Assembly (NCBI RefSeq): GCF_001567565.1
Contig: NZ_LSSW01000029.1
Location: 781,577-845,576 of the forward strand
Source: Ectopseudomonas composti
GTDB taxonomy: Bacteria; Pseudomonadota; Gammaproteobacteria; Pseudomonadales; Pseudomonadaceae
Reading direction: 5' to 3'
Length of the DNA stretch: 64,000 nucleotides
Shown: positions 37,018 through 46,482 of the stretch, one piece after another
Layout: every line of letters starts with the position of its first letter
Position numbering within the stretch: the first letter of the stretch is position 1
Program-made: the position numbers and the translations under genes
Notes under the pieces: model-generated
Databases searched by the model: none
Seen by the model: only the letters and a program-made list of their open reading frames with translations
Told to the model about the DNA's origin: nothing

Positions 37018-38103
37018 ATGTTCGCGCAATTGAGCAAACGCCCCTGGATCATCGCCGTCGTCATCGTCGTTGTGTTGCTGCTTTGGCTGCTCAGCGGAGA
37101 CCGCTTCATGGCACGCGACGACGTACAAGCCGAGCCCGACAAGCCTGCCGCAGCGCCCGAACTGGCCAGGGTCGAGGTGCAATGGCTGGAAGCACAGCCC
37201 ATGCAGCGCCAGCATGTCGTGCAAGGTCAGGTCGAAGCCTGGCGGCGGGTAGAGCTGCGCGCCCAGGTCACCGGCAGTGTGCAGAACCTGGATCAGGACA
37301 AGGGCAATCGGGTGGCTGCCGAGCAACTGCTGCTCAGCCTCTCGCCAGATGACCGCCCGGCCCAGGTCGCACGCAGCGAGGCCGATGTACGCCAGCGTCA
37401 GAGCGATGTCAGCGCAGCCAAACGCCTGCGTGAACGCAGCCTGGTCTCGGCCAATGAACTGATGCGCCTGGAGAGCGAGCTGGCCAAGGCCCGCGCCGAA
37501 CTCGACAGCGCCCGTCTGCAGCAACGCAACACCAAGATCAGAGCGCCGTTTGCCGGCATCTATGACCAGCGCATGGTCGAACTCGGCGATTTCGTCCAGC
37601 CCGGGCAAAGCCTGTTGACCCTGGTGGATATCGACCGACTCAAGGTCAGCGCACAGATTGCCCAGCAGCAGGTCATCCAGCTCGAATTGGGCCAACCCGT
37701 CACAGTGGAACTGCTCGACGGCCGCACGCTGCGGGGCGAGCTGTACTTCATCGCCGCTGCCGCCGACCCTGGCTCGCGCAGCTTCCGCATCGAGGTCAAG
37801 GTGGACAACCCGGACGGCCTGCGCCTGGCTGGCGCCAGCGCCACGCTGCATATCCAGACCGGCGAAACCATGGCCCACCGCCTGTCCCCCGCGCTGCTCA
37901 GCCTGGACGAAAACGGCCGCCACGGCGTCAAGTGGGTCAATGATGCGCAGCGCGTGGAGTTCACCCCGGTCGAGCTGATCAGCGTCGATAACCAGGGCGC
38001 CTGGGTCAGCGGCCTGCCAGCGAAGGTGGCCTTGATCACCCTTGGCCAGGGCTTCGTCCAGCCGGGTCAGCAGGTGCGCACGCAACTCGCCGAGGGCAGC
38101 TGA
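37018..38103 (+). CDS. RND efflux periplasmic adaptor (MFP)
   Basis: This 361-residue membrane-fusion protein has an N-terminal hydrophobic anchor (WIIAVVIVVVLLLWLLS), a lipoyl/hairpin part (VVQGQVEAWRRVELRAQVTG and a coiled-coil region rich in Glu, Arg and Ala) and a beta-barrel part (RAPFAGIYDQRMVELGDFV). It links the inner-membrane pump encoded next to an outer-membrane channel. No channel gene is present, so a general TolC/OprM-type protein would be used. Its stop lies 1 base before the pump's ATG. Confidence 0.9.
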   Translation: MFAQLSKRPWIIAVVIVVVLLLWLLSGDRFMARDDVQAEPDKPAAAPELARVEVQWLEAQPMQRQHVVQGQVEAWRRVELRAQVTGSVQNLDQDKGNRVAAEQLLLSLSPDDRPAQVARSEADVRQRQSDVSAAKRLRERSLVSANELMRLESELAKARAELDSARLQQRNTKIRAPFAGIYDQRMVELGDFVQPGQSLLTLVDIDRLKVSAQIAQQQVIQLELGQPVTVELLDGRTLRGELYFIAAAADPGSRSFRIEVKVDNPDGLRLAGASATLHIQTGETMAHRLSPALLSLDENGRHGVKWVNDAQRVEFTPVELISVDNQGAWVSGLPAKVALITLGQGFVQPGQQVRTQLAEGS

Positions 38104-38104
38104 G

Positions 38105-41100
38105 ATGCACGCACTGATCTCTGCCGCTCTCGACCGCAGCCGCACCACCATCCTGATCCTGCTGTTTCTGCTTTGCGGCGGACTGGTGGCCTATATCGCC
38201 ATGCCCAAGGAGTCCAACCCGGACGTCGCCATCCCGATGATCTACGTCTCGGTCACCCTTGAAGGCATCAGCCCGGAAGATGGCGAACGCCTGCTGGTGC
38301 GCCCGCTGGAGCAGGAACTGCGCAGCCTGGAGGGCGTCAAGGAAATGCGCTCGGTGTCCAGCGAGGGCCATGCGTCGGTGACGCTGGAGTTCGACGCAGG
38401 CTTCGATGCCAAGGTGGCGCTGGCCGATGTACGCGAGAAAGTCGACACCGCTCGCAGCAAGCTACCAGAGGAAGCGGACGAGCCTACGGTCACCGAAGTC
38501 AACGTGGCGCTGTTTCCGGTGCTGTCGGTGGGGCTGTCCGGACCGATTGCCGAAACCGAACTGGTGTACATCGCCAGGCGCCTGAAGGAGAACATCGAAG
38601 GCATCGCCGAAGTGCTGTCGGTGGAAATCGGCGGTGACCGCGAGGACCTGCTGGAGATCGTCGTCGACCCGCAGGTGCTCGACAGCTACGGGATCGATTA
38701 CAACGAGCTGTTCAACCTGGTCAGTCGCAACAACCGCCTGGTCGCTGCCGGCAGCCTGGATACCGGTGCCGGCCGCATGAGCATGAAGGTGCCCGGCGTC
38801 ATCGAAGACCTCGAAGACGTGATGAACATGCCGATCAAGGTGGTCGGTGACAGCGTGGTCACCTTCGCCGACGTCGCCACCATCCACCGTACCTTCAAGG
38901 ACCCGACCGGTTTCGCCCGCATCAACGGCCAGCCGGCCATCGTGCTGGAGGTGGCCAAGCGCAGCGGCGCCAACATCATCGAGACCATCGATCAGGTCAA
39001 GGCGCTGATGGCGCAGGCGGCGCCCCTGCTGCCGCCGGGCGTGGAAGTCAGCTACATCATGGATCAGTCGCAGGAGGTGCAGAGCATGCTCGGCGACCTC
39101 CTCAACAACGTGCTGACCGCCATCGTCCTGGTGTTGATTCTGGTGGTGGCGAGCATGGGCATGCGCTCGGCACTGCTGGTCGGGCTGACCATTCCCGGCG
39201 CTTTTCTCAGCGGCATTCTGCTGATCTGGATGCTCGGTTTCACCCTCAATATCGTCGTGCTGTTCAGTCTGATTCTGGTGGCCGGCATGCTGGTCGACGG
39301 CGCCATCGTCGTCTCCGAGCTGGCCGACCGCTACCTGCAGCAGGGACAGACGCCGCGTCAGGCCTGGGCCAACGCCGCCACGCGCATGGCCTGGCCGGTG
39401 ATCGCCTCCACCGCAACCACCCTGGTGGTGTTCCTGCCATTGCTGTTCTGGCCCGGCGTGGTCGGCCAGTTCATGAAGTACCTGCCGGCCACGGTGATCA
39501 TCTGCCTGCTGGCCTCGCTGGCCATGGCACTGGTATTCCTGCCGGTGCTCGGCGCCGTCACGGGCGGCCAGGCCCGACCGCGCGCGCCGTCTACCCACCT
39601 CGCGGGCAGCGTCTATCGCCAGTTGCTGGAAACCCTGCTCAAGCGTCCCGGCCTCACTCTGCTCGGCATGCTCGCGTTGGTTGCGCTGATTTACGTCGGC
39701 TACGGGCGCTTCAACCATGGCGTGGAATTCTTCCCCGACGTCGAACCGGAAAGCGCGCAGATCTGGCTGCGCGCACGCGGCGATCTATCGGTGCAAGAGA
39801 AGGACGCCCTGCTCAAACAGGTCGAGAAGCAGGTACTTGGCATGCGCGAGGTCAAAGCGCTGTATGCCCGCTCCCTGGCGCAGCCGGAAGGCCAGCTCGG
39901 CGCTGATGTGATCGGCACCTTGCAGTTCCAGTTCGTCGACTGGCACCAGCGCCGCCCCGCCAAGGAGATTCTTGCCGACATGAGCCAGCGCACCGCCGGC
40001 ATCCCCGGCGTGATACTGGAATTTCGCCAACAGGAACAAGGCCCCACCGATGGCAAACCGGTGAAACTGCAGATCAGTGCGCTGGATCCGGCACAGGGCG
40101 AAGCGTGGGTCGAGCGTATTCGCGGGGAAATGCACAAGCTCGGTGGTTTCGTCGATATAGAAGACGACCGCGCCCTGCCCGGCATCGAATGGCGGATCAA
40201 GGTCGACCGCGAGGCCGCCGCGCGCTTCGGCGCCGACGTGCTCAGCGTCGGCAACGCGGTACAGATGATCACCAATGGCCTGAAGCTCGCCACCTACCGC
40301 CCGGAAGATGCCACCGACGAAGTCGACATTCGCGTGCGTCTGCCTGGCAACTGGCGCTCGCTCGACCAGCTCGGCCGCCTGACGCTGAACACGCCGGCGG
40401 GCCAGGTGCCTCTGAGCAACTTCGTCGACCTGCAGCCGGCACCCAAGGTCGGCACCCTGCGCCGCGTCGACGGGGATCGCACCATCACCCTGCAGGCAGA
40501 TCTGGCCGAAGGTGCGCGCCTGGATGAACGCCTCAAGGCATTGCGTGAAGCGCTCGGCGAAGTGCCGGCCGAGGTCAAGGTGACATTCGCAGGTGAAGAT
40601 GCTGACCAGCGTGAGGCCGCCACCTTCCTGATGACGGCCTTCGCCGTCGCCATCTTCCTCATGGCGATCATCCTGGTGACCCAGTTCAACAGCCTCTACC
40701 AGGCTGCGCTGGTGCTGTCGGCCATCGTCCTTTCCACTGCCGGGGTGTTGATCGGGTTGCTGGTCAACGGCCAGTCGTTCGGCATCGTCATGGTCGGCAT
40801 GGGTCTGATCGCCCTGGCCGGCATCGTGGTCAACAACAACATCATTCTGATCGACACCTATAACCAACTGCGCCGCCAGGGCCTGGAGCCACGCGAAGCC
40901 GCGCTGGAAACCGGCAGCCTGCGCTTGCGTCCGGTGCTGCTGACCGCGGTGACCACCATCCTCGGCCTGATGCCAATGGTACTCAGCGTCAATGTCGACC
41001 TGATCAGCCCCAGCCTCGGCTTCGGCGCACCCTCGACGCAGTGGTGGACCCAACTGTCCAGCGCCATCGCCGGCGGCCTGGCCTTCGCCACCGTACTGAC

Positions 41101-41251
41101 CCTGCTGCTTACGCCCTGCATGCTGGTACTCGGTGCTCGCTTCGAGCGCCGCCCACCGTCACTGGAGACCTACGACACCGACCTGCTCGACCTACCGGAA
41201 AACCTCATGCCCCCTCGCCCGAACGCGGTGCGGCGGCAAAGTACCGACTGA
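38105..41251 (+). CDS. RND-family efflux pump, inner-membrane subunit
   Basis: This proton-driven pump (about 1048 residues) has the RND layout of two six-helix bundles with large periplasmic loops. TM4 reads AGMLVDGAIVVSEL, with one of the two relay aspartates of AcrB replaced by Gly, and the second half carries LAGIVVNNNIILID. The first helix is TILILLFLLCGGLVAYIA. The ATG at 38105 follows the MFP stop directly; an upstream open stretch overlapping the MFP gene is not used. The substrate is unknown. Confidence 0.92.
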   Translation: MHALISAALDRSRTTILILLFLLCGGLVAYIAMPKESNPDVAIPMIYVSVTLEGISPEDGERLLVRPLEQELRSLEGVKEMRSVSSEGHASVTLEFDAGFDAKVALADVREKVDTARSKLPEEADEPTVTEVNVALFPVLSVGLSGPIAETELVYIARRLKENIEGIAEVLSVEIGGDREDLLEIVVDPQVLDSYGIDYNELFNLVSRNNRLVAAGSLDTGAGRMSMKVPGVIEDLEDVMNMPIKVVGDSVVTFADVATIHRTFKDPTGFARINGQPAIVLEVAKRSGANIIETIDQVKALMAQAAPLLPPGVEVSYIMDQSQEVQSMLGDLLNNVLTAIVLVLILVVASMGMRSALLVGLTIPGAFLSGILLIWMLGFTLNIVVLFSLILVAGMLVDGAIVVSELADRYLQQGQTPRQAWANAATRMAWPVIASTATTLVVFLPLLFWPGVVGQFMKYLPATVIICLLASLAMALVFLPVLGAVTGGQARPRAPSTHLAGSVYRQLLETLLKRPGLTLLGMLALVALIYVGYGRFNHGVEFFPDVEPESAQIWLRARGDLSVQEKDALLKQVEKQVLGMREVKALYARSLAQPEGQLGADVIGTLQFQFVDWHQRRPAKEILADMSQRTAGIPGVILEFRQQEQGPTDGKPVKLQISALDPAQGEAWVERIRGEMHKLGGFVDIEDDRALPGIEWRIKVDREAAARFGADVLSVGNAVQMITNGLKLATYRPEDATDEVDIRVRLPGNWRSLDQLGRLTLNTPAGQVPLSNFVDLQPAPKVGTLRRVDGDRTITLQADLAEGARLDERLKALREALGEVPAEVKVTFAGEDADQREAATFLMTAFAVAIFLMAIILVTQFNSLYQAALVLSAIVLSTAGVLIGLLVNGQSFGIVMVGMGLIALAGIVVNNNIILIDTYNQLRRQGLEPREAALETGSLRLRPVLLTAVTTILGLMPMVLSVNVDLISPSLGFGAPSTQWWTQLSSAIAGGLAFATVLTLLLTPCMLVLGARFERRPPSLETYDTDLLDLPENLMPPRPNAVRRQSTD

Positions 41252-41388
41252 AACAGCCTCCCGAGAGGGTGCATGGCAAAATGCCATATATCGTCTAGAC
41301 TACTCAGCAATGACGACCAAGGGCGGGGATGGAGAGGCAGCAGGGATGCTATTTACAGGCAGCGGGCGCACAGCGCCCTGCAGAAACG

Positions 41389-41415
41389 ACAAAGCCCTCT
41401 GCGTGAGGGCCTTGT
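41389..41415 (+). terminator. Hairpin after the efflux operon
   Basis: An 11-bp arm, ACAAAGCCCTC with GAGGGCCTTGT (one mismatch), encloses the loop TGCGT about 138 bases after the pump's stop. The trailing TATTTC is a weak T-tract, so termination is likely but not certain. Confidence 0.55.
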
Positions 41416-41457
41416 ATTTCACTCGCCTCGCAGACCAGCGAAGGCAATGAAGACCGA

Positions 41458-41508
41458 GCTAACGAAGTGTATGGGGTCGGCGTCCTGCCTGTTGGCCACT
41501 TCGTTAGC
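41458..41508. repeat. 12-bp perfect inverted repeat with 27-base loop
   Basis: GCTAACGAAGTG at 41458-41469 and its exact complement at 41497-41508 lie in the 795-base gene-free stretch before algD. The outer ends resemble the ends of attC or small terminal inverted repeats, but the GTTRRRY core of an attC is not matched. No gene lies between the arms. Confidence 0.6.
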
Positions 41509-41731
41509 CCGGTACCCGGAGAGTAGATCAGGCAGTGGCATTGTGCCAAGCAGCAATTACGTGGCGCCCTTCACATAGCAAGAAGCTCCTCGACGTACTG
41601 CAGCACGCGCCAACCCCAATAAAGCATCTACCGCGTAACACTCCGCAACTTAGCACTAACGTCACAGAGCATGTTTCGCACAACTTTCGAGCAAAACCGA
41701 AAACTCACGCCACACAAGCATGCACGGAGAG

Positions 41732-41763
41732 ATGTTGTTTTTATGGCGCCATAAAAACAACAT
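41732..41763. promoter_or_regulatory. Perfect 32-bp palindrome upstream of algD
   Basis: ATGTTGTTTTTATGGC is followed at once by its exact reverse complement, with no loop and no mismatch. The centre is TGGCGCCA flanked by A/T runs. It lies 284 bases before the algD ATG in non-coding, A/T-rich DNA, the place where alginate regulators act in Pseudomonas. It looks like a binding site for a dimeric regulator, or DNA able to form a cruciform. Confidence 0.75.
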
Positions 41764-41778
41764 GAAATAACGAGACTG

Positions 41779-41838
41779 TTTTTTGACGCCCAAAAAAGAT
41801 CAAAATATAAGTTATTGTTTTTATTATAAAAATAACAA
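41779..41838. promoter_or_regulatory. Two further A/T dyads upstream of algD
   Basis: TTTTTTG-ACGCC-CAAAAAA (41779-41797) and TTGTTTTTAT facing ATAAAAATAACAA (41815-41838, one inserted base) continue the pattern of the 32-bp palindrome. The three centres are about 40 and 39 bases apart, close to four helical turns. The third repeats the TTGTTTTTAT arm of the first. Confidence 0.55.
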
Positions 41839-41983
41839 AAAATCGCCGAATTAAAAAACAACTAAAAGTTTGGTTCAGGTTTTGCTTGAAATGCCCTAAC
41901 AGCCAACTTAGTATCCGCGCCATCTCAGATCCCCCCGACGTAATATTGCAGTAATTAGCCTGCAATCTTATCGGTGCGATCAT

Positions 41984-42011
41984 GAACACGGATGTTGGTC
42001 AGCACTTTTGA
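41984..42011 (+). promoter_or_regulatory. Candidate AlgU-type promoter of the alginate operon
   Basis: GAACAC and TTTGA are separated by 17 bases, near the AlgU (sigma-22) consensus GAACTT-N16/17-TCTGA. The -10 element lies 35 bases before the algD ATG. Both hexamers deviate, so this is only a candidate. Confidence 0.28.
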
Positions 42012-42046
42012 AATAGACCGACTCAACTACTGCGAGATATGGAACC

Positions 42047-43357
42047 ATGAGAATCAGCATCTTTGGATTGGGTTATGTAGGCGCTGTTTGCGCCGGGTGT
42101 TTGTCGGCCCGTGGCCACGAGGTCATTGGGGTCGACGTTTCTCAGACCAAGATCGACTTGATCAACCAGGGCAAATCGCCAATCGTCGAACCCGGCCTAG
42201 CTGAACTGCTCGACGCTGGCGTACGTTCCAAGCTGCTGCGCGGCACCACTGACGTCAGCGCAGCCGTTCTGGCCAGCGAACTCTCGTTCATTGCCGTCGG
42301 TACACCGAGCAAGCGCAATGGCGATCTGGACCTCGGTTACATGGAATCGGTGTGCCAGCAGATCGGCACCGCCCTGCGTGAGAAGCAGGAACGTCACACC
42401 ATCGTCGTGCGCAGCACGGTGTTGCCTGGCACGGTAAAGAATGTCGTGATTCCACTGATCGAAGCGGCATCCGGCAAGAAAGCCGGCATCGATTTCGGCG
42501 TGGCCACCAACCCCGAATTCCTGCGCGAAAGTACCGCGATCAAGGACTACGACTTCCCGGCGATGACCGTAATCGGCGAACTGGATGAACAGTCCGGCGA
42601 CCTGCTTCAGGAGCTGTACAGCGAACTCGACGCCCCGATCATCCGCAAGTCGATCGAAGTCGCCGAGATGATCAAGTACACCTGCAACGTGTGGCATGCC
42701 GCCAAGGTCACTTTCGCCAACGAGATTGGCAACATCGCCAAGGCCGTCGGCGTCGATGGCCGCGAAGTGATGGACGTGATCTGCCAGGATCACAAACTCA
42801 ACCTGTCCAAGTACTACATGAAGCCCGGCTTCGCCTTCGGCGGCTCCTGCCTGCCCAAGGATGTGCGCGCCCTCTCCTACCGCGCTGGCAGCCTCGACGT
42901 CGAAGCGCCGCTGATCGGCTCGCTGATGCGCAGCAACGCAGCCCAGGTGAAAAGAGCCTTCGACATCGTCGCTGGCTACGACAAGCGCCGTATCGGCCTG
43001 CTGGGCCTGAGCTTCAAAGCCGGTACCGATGACCTGCGTGAAAGCCCGCTGGTAGAGCTGGCCGAAATGCTCATCGGCAAGGGTTACGAGCTGAGGATCT
43101 TCGACAGCAACGTTGAGTACGCCCGCGTGTTCGGGGCCAACAAGGAATACATCGAATCGAAGATCCCGCACGTCTCCTCGCTGCTGTGCAAGGAGCTGGA
43201 CGAGGTTGTAGCGGCCTCCGACGTCGTGATCATCGGCAACGCCGAACCACGCTTCGCCGAGGTGGTGAAGAACATTGGAAAGGACAAGCAGATCGTCGAT
43301 CTGATCGGTTTCATGGAGCACGCCACCCAGGCGAACCAGGAAGGCATTTGCTGGTAA
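42047..43357 (+). CDS. algD: GDP-mannose 6-dehydrogenase, AlgD
   Basis: This enzyme oxidises GDP-mannose to GDP-mannuronate, the precursor and committed step of alginate. The 436 residues match the family length. An N-terminal Rossmann motif GLGYVGAVCAG and the catalytic cysteine, residue 268 in FGGSCLPKD, are at the same place as in P. aeruginosa AlgD. It is the first gene of the alginate operon, after a 795-base gene-free stretch with palindromic sites. GGA lies close before the ATG. AlgA follows directly here, unlike the usual order in which alg8 comes next. Confidence 0.97.
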   Translation: MRISIFGLGYVGAVCAGCLSARGHEVIGVDVSQTKIDLINQGKSPIVEPGLAELLDAGVRSKLLRGTTDVSAAVLASELSFIAVGTPSKRNGDLDLGYMESVCQQIGTALREKQERHTIVVRSTVLPGTVKNVVIPLIEAASGKKAGIDFGVATNPEFLRESTAIKDYDFPAMTVIGELDEQSGDLLQELYSELDAPIIRKSIEVAEMIKYTCNVWHAAKVTFANEIGNIAKAVGVDGREVMDVICQDHKLNLSKYYMKPGFAFGGSCLPKDVRALSYRAGSLDVEAPLIGSLMRSNAAQVKRAFDIVAGYDKRRIGLLGLSFKAGTDDLRESPLVELAEMLIGKGYELRIFDSNVEYARVFGANKEYIESKIPHVSSLLCKELDEVVAASDVVIIGNAEPRFAEVVKNIGKDKQIVDLIGFMEHATQANQEGICW

Positions 43358-43468
43358 GCAAAAGCTAACAACAACGTAGGCGGCACCTCTCGGTGCCGCT
43401 CGACTGGTTACGGCGCCTGCCGGTTTCCTGCCAACAGCCCTGAATCGATGATTGCAAGGAGCGATACC

Positions 43469-44899
43469 ATGATCCCTCTGATTTTGTCTGGCGGCAGCGG
43501 CTCTCGCCTGTGGCCCCTGTCACGCAAGCAGTATCCCAAGCAGTTTCTCGCCCTGACCGGAGGCGAGACGATGCTCCAGCAGACCCTCGGGCGCCTGGCG
43601 ATCGAGGGCATGAGCAAGCCCATCGTGGTGTGCAACGAAGATCACCGCTTCATCGTCAGCGAACAGCTCGCGAGCATCGATCAGGCCGCGCAGACCATCC
43701 TGCTCGAACCATTCGGCCGCAACACCGCTCCCGCAGTGGCGATCGCCGCCATGCATCTGCTGGCCGAAGGTCGCGACGAACTGCTGCTGGTCCTGCCAGC
43801 CGACCACGTGATCGAAGACGTGTCGGTGTTCCACCAGGCCCTGGGTGTAGCTCGCAAGGCTGCGCTAGAGGGCGCGATGGTGCTGTTCGGTGTACCGGCT
43901 GAACGGCCGGAGACTGGCTATGGCTATATAAAGACCGGCCACGACGCTGAAGGCCTGCCGGCTGGCGTCCTCTCGGTCGAGGCATTCGTGGAGAAGCCCG
44001 ACCTGGCGACGGCCAGTGAATTCGTTGCGCAAGGCGACTATGTCTGGAACAGCGGCATGTTTCTGTTCCGCTGCAGCCGCTACCTGGAGGAGCTGCAGCG
44101 TCACGATCCGGACATCTATGACACCTGCCAGCTGGCCCTGAGCCGTAGCACGCGGGACTTGGAGTTCATCCGCATCGACCCGAGCGCTTTCGAGTGCTGC
44201 CCTGACAACTCCATCGACTACGCCGTGATGGAGAAAACCGACCGGGCCTGCGTGGTGCCACTTGCCGCTGGCTGGAACGACGTCGGCTCGTGGTCTGCGC
44301 TATGGGACGTGCAAGACAAGGACAGCAACGGCAACAGCCAGTCCGGCGACGTGATCCTGCACGATAGCCGCAATTGCCTGGCGCACAGCCAGAGCAAACT
44401 GGTGACCCTGGTCGGCCTGGACGATGTGGTAGTCGTGGAGACCAAGGACGCCGTCATGGTCGCGCACAAGGATCGCGTGCAGGACGTCAAACAACTGGTC
44501 AACAACCTGACCAGCAAGGGTCGCAGCGAAGCGGACAACCACTGTCAGGTGTATCGCCCCTGGGGCAGCTACGACTCGATCGACAGTGGCAATCGCTTCC
44601 AGGTCAAACGCATCGTCGTGAAACCGGGCGCCAGCCTGTCCCTGCAAAAACACCATCACCGCGCCGAACACTGGATCGTGGTATCCGGCACGGCCCGTGT
44701 GACCTGCGACGACAAGACGTTCCTGCTCTGGGAAAACCAGTCGACCTACATCCCCATCGCCGCCGTTCACCGCCTGGCCAACCCCGGCAAGATTCCCCTG
44801 GAAATCATCGAGGTCCAGTCAGGTAGCTACCTGGGTGAAGACGATATCGAGCGTTTCGAGGATGTCTACGGCCGCACCGGCGACGTGACGATCAGCTAA
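43469..44899 (+). CDS. algA: Bifunctional mannose-6-phosphate isomerase / mannose-1-phosphate guanylyltransferase, AlgA
   Basis: This cytoplasmic enzyme makes GDP-mannose from fructose-6-phosphate. The guanylyltransferase part has GGSGSRLWPLSRKQYPKQF, FGRNTAPAVAIAAM and a VEKP loop; the C-terminal cupin with QKHHHRAEHWIVVSG is the isomerase part. The length is about 476 residues against about 481 in P. aeruginosa. The ATG at 43469 has AAGGAG 7 bases upstream and is preferred to 43448. In standard pseudomonads algA is the last gene of the operon; here it is second. Confidence 0.95.
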   Translation: MIPLILSGGSGSRLWPLSRKQYPKQFLALTGGETMLQQTLGRLAIEGMSKPIVVCNEDHRFIVSEQLASIDQAAQTILLEPFGRNTAPAVAIAAMHLLAEGRDELLLVLPADHVIEDVSVFHQALGVARKAALEGAMVLFGVPAERPETGYGYIKTGHDAEGLPAGVLSVEAFVEKPDLATASEFVAQGDYVWNSGMFLFRCSRYLEELQRHDPDIYDTCQLALSRSTRDLEFIRIDPSAFECCPDNSIDYAVMEKTDRACVVPLAAGWNDVGSWSALWDVQDKDSNGNSQSGDVILHDSRNCLAHSQSKLVTLVGLDDVVVVETKDAVMVAHKDRVQDVKQLVNNLTSKGRSEADNHCQVYRPWGSYDSIDSGNRFQVKRIVVKPGASLSLQKHHHRAEHWIVVSGTARVTCDDKTFLLWENQSTYIPIAAVHRLANPGKIPLEIIEVQSGSYLGEDDIERFEDVYGRTGDVTIS

Positions 44900-44944
44900 C
44901 CCGGCTAGACGTGCCCACAAGGCTTCAATGGAGGAAGCACGCCC

Positions 44945-46465
44945 ATGCTCAGGCTTTTTACAGCACCTTTGGCCTCACCAGGCTTCGTCAAACTGTGCGG
45001 TTGGCTCTGCCTGTTCGCACTGATTGCACTCGCCTCGGAGATGGTCGACCCCAGCTACCTGGACCCGTCGAGTCAGAAGTTCATCTTTCTGATCGGTGCT
45101 CTGGGCATGTGGCGCTATGGCAACGCAGCGACCCACTACCTGCGCGGCATGTACTTCTTGCACTGGCGGTTCCCGCGCATGCGCAAGGCCGTCGAACGCA
45201 TGGGCGACGCCGCCCTGCCCGAGCACATGTTCATGGTGGTGACCAGCTTCCGCATTCCGACGCACACCACCTTCAAGGTCTACCAGTCGGTGTTCCAGGA
45301 AGTGCAGCGCATGCCGGTGCCCTGCACCATCATCGCGTCGATCGTGGAGAAGGGAGACGAGAACTTCATCAAGGACATCATGCGCCAGGAGGTACGTGAT
45401 CGCGATGACATCAAGCTGATCATCGTGCGCGCCCGCGGTACTGGCAAACGTGATGGCCTGGCACACGCCTTCCGCGCCCTGTCACGGCAGATGCCGCTGG
45501 AAAATTCCGTGGTCGGCGTCGTCGACGGCGACACCATGATGTTGCCAGGCTGCGTGGAACGCGCCGTCACCCTGTTCGCCTATCTGCCCAGCGTTGGCGG
45601 GATTACCACCAACGAGTTCTGCGAGGTGGAAGGCAGCAAGCTGATGCAGGAATGGCACACCATGCGTTTCGTCCAGCGGCACATCAACATGTGCTCGATG
45701 GCACTGAGCAAACGCGTGCTGACCATGACCGGGCGCCTGTCGTTCTTCCGCGCCAGCGTGATGACCGACCCGGACTTCATCAAGGACGTCGAAGCTGACT
45801 TCCTCGACCACTGGCGTCTTGGCCGCTTCCAGTTTCTCACCGGCGACGACAAGTCCTCCTGGTTCAGCCTGATGCGTGCCGGCTGGGACACCTTCTACGT
45901 ACCGGACAGCCATACCCTGACCGTCGAGCATCCACCAGATAACAGTTTCCTGCGTGCCACGCGGCAACTGATGTACCGCTGGTACGGCAACTCGCTGCGG
46001 CAGAACTTCCGTGCGACGCGCCTGCTGGGCCTCGACCGCCTCGGCATGTTCACCATGTACGTGCTTTACGACCAGCGCGTGTCCATGTGGACCTGCCTGA
46101 TGGGCCTGAGCGCCTCGGTGGTGGCCGGCATGCTGTTCGGCATTCAGTACCTGTTGATCTACCTGTTCTGGGTACTGCTGTCGCGCACCCTGGTGACGCT
46201 GTTGTTCTTCTTCACCAAACACCCGGTCGATCCAATGTATCCATTCGTTCTTTATTACAACCAGATCGTCGGCTCGGTGATGAAGGTTTACACCATGTTC
46301 CACATGGACCAGCAAAGCTGGACACGACAGAAGACCACGATCAGTAACGGCAACGTGAGCTTCGATGCGGCACTCAACCGCTGGACGTCGAAAACCATGT
46401 TGTTTTCCTCCATTGCCATTTTCTTCGGGGTCATCTCGGTCCTGTTGGAACTCACGCAACCATAA
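44945..46465 (+). CDS. alg8: Alginate polymerase, glycosyltransferase Alg8
   Basis: This 506-residue membrane glycosyltransferase (family GT2) polymerises mannuronate. N-terminal hydrophobic segments lead into a catalytic domain with VVGVVDGDTMM and TGDDKSSW, followed by RQLMYRWYGN, the QxxRW-like loop, and more membrane segments. It works together with Alg44, which follows 17 bases downstream and brings cyclic-di-GMP control. Confidence 0.95.
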   Translation: MLRLFTAPLASPGFVKLCGWLCLFALIALASEMVDPSYLDPSSQKFIFLIGALGMWRYGNAATHYLRGMYFLHWRFPRMRKAVERMGDAALPEHMFMVVTSFRIPTHTTFKVYQSVFQEVQRMPVPCTIIASIVEKGDENFIKDIMRQEVRDRDDIKLIIVRARGTGKRDGLAHAFRALSRQMPLENSVVGVVDGDTMMLPGCVERAVTLFAYLPSVGGITTNEFCEVEGSKLMQEWHTMRFVQRHINMCSMALSKRVLTMTGRLSFFRASVMTDPDFIKDVEADFLDHWRLGRFQFLTGDDKSSWFSLMRAGWDTFYVPDSHTLTVEHPPDNSFLRATRQLMYRWYGNSLRQNFRATRLLGLDRLGMFTMYVLYDQRVSMWTCLMGLSASVVAGMLFGIQYLLIYLFWVLLSRTLVTLLFFFTKHPVDPMYPFVLYYNQIVGSVMKVYTMFHMDQQSWTRQKTTISNGNVSFDAALNRWTSKTMLFSSIAIFFGVISVLLELTQP

Positions 46466-46482
46466 GCGAAGGCGCGAATGCC

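Noticed and set aside
41458..41508. attC site before algD
   Set aside because: The ends read GCTAAC and GTTAGCC, which break the GTTRRRY rule, and no cassette lies beside it.
41904..41927. CAACTT/TCTCA pair as an AlgU promoter
   Set aside because: The spacer is only 13 bases, too short for the 16-17 needed.
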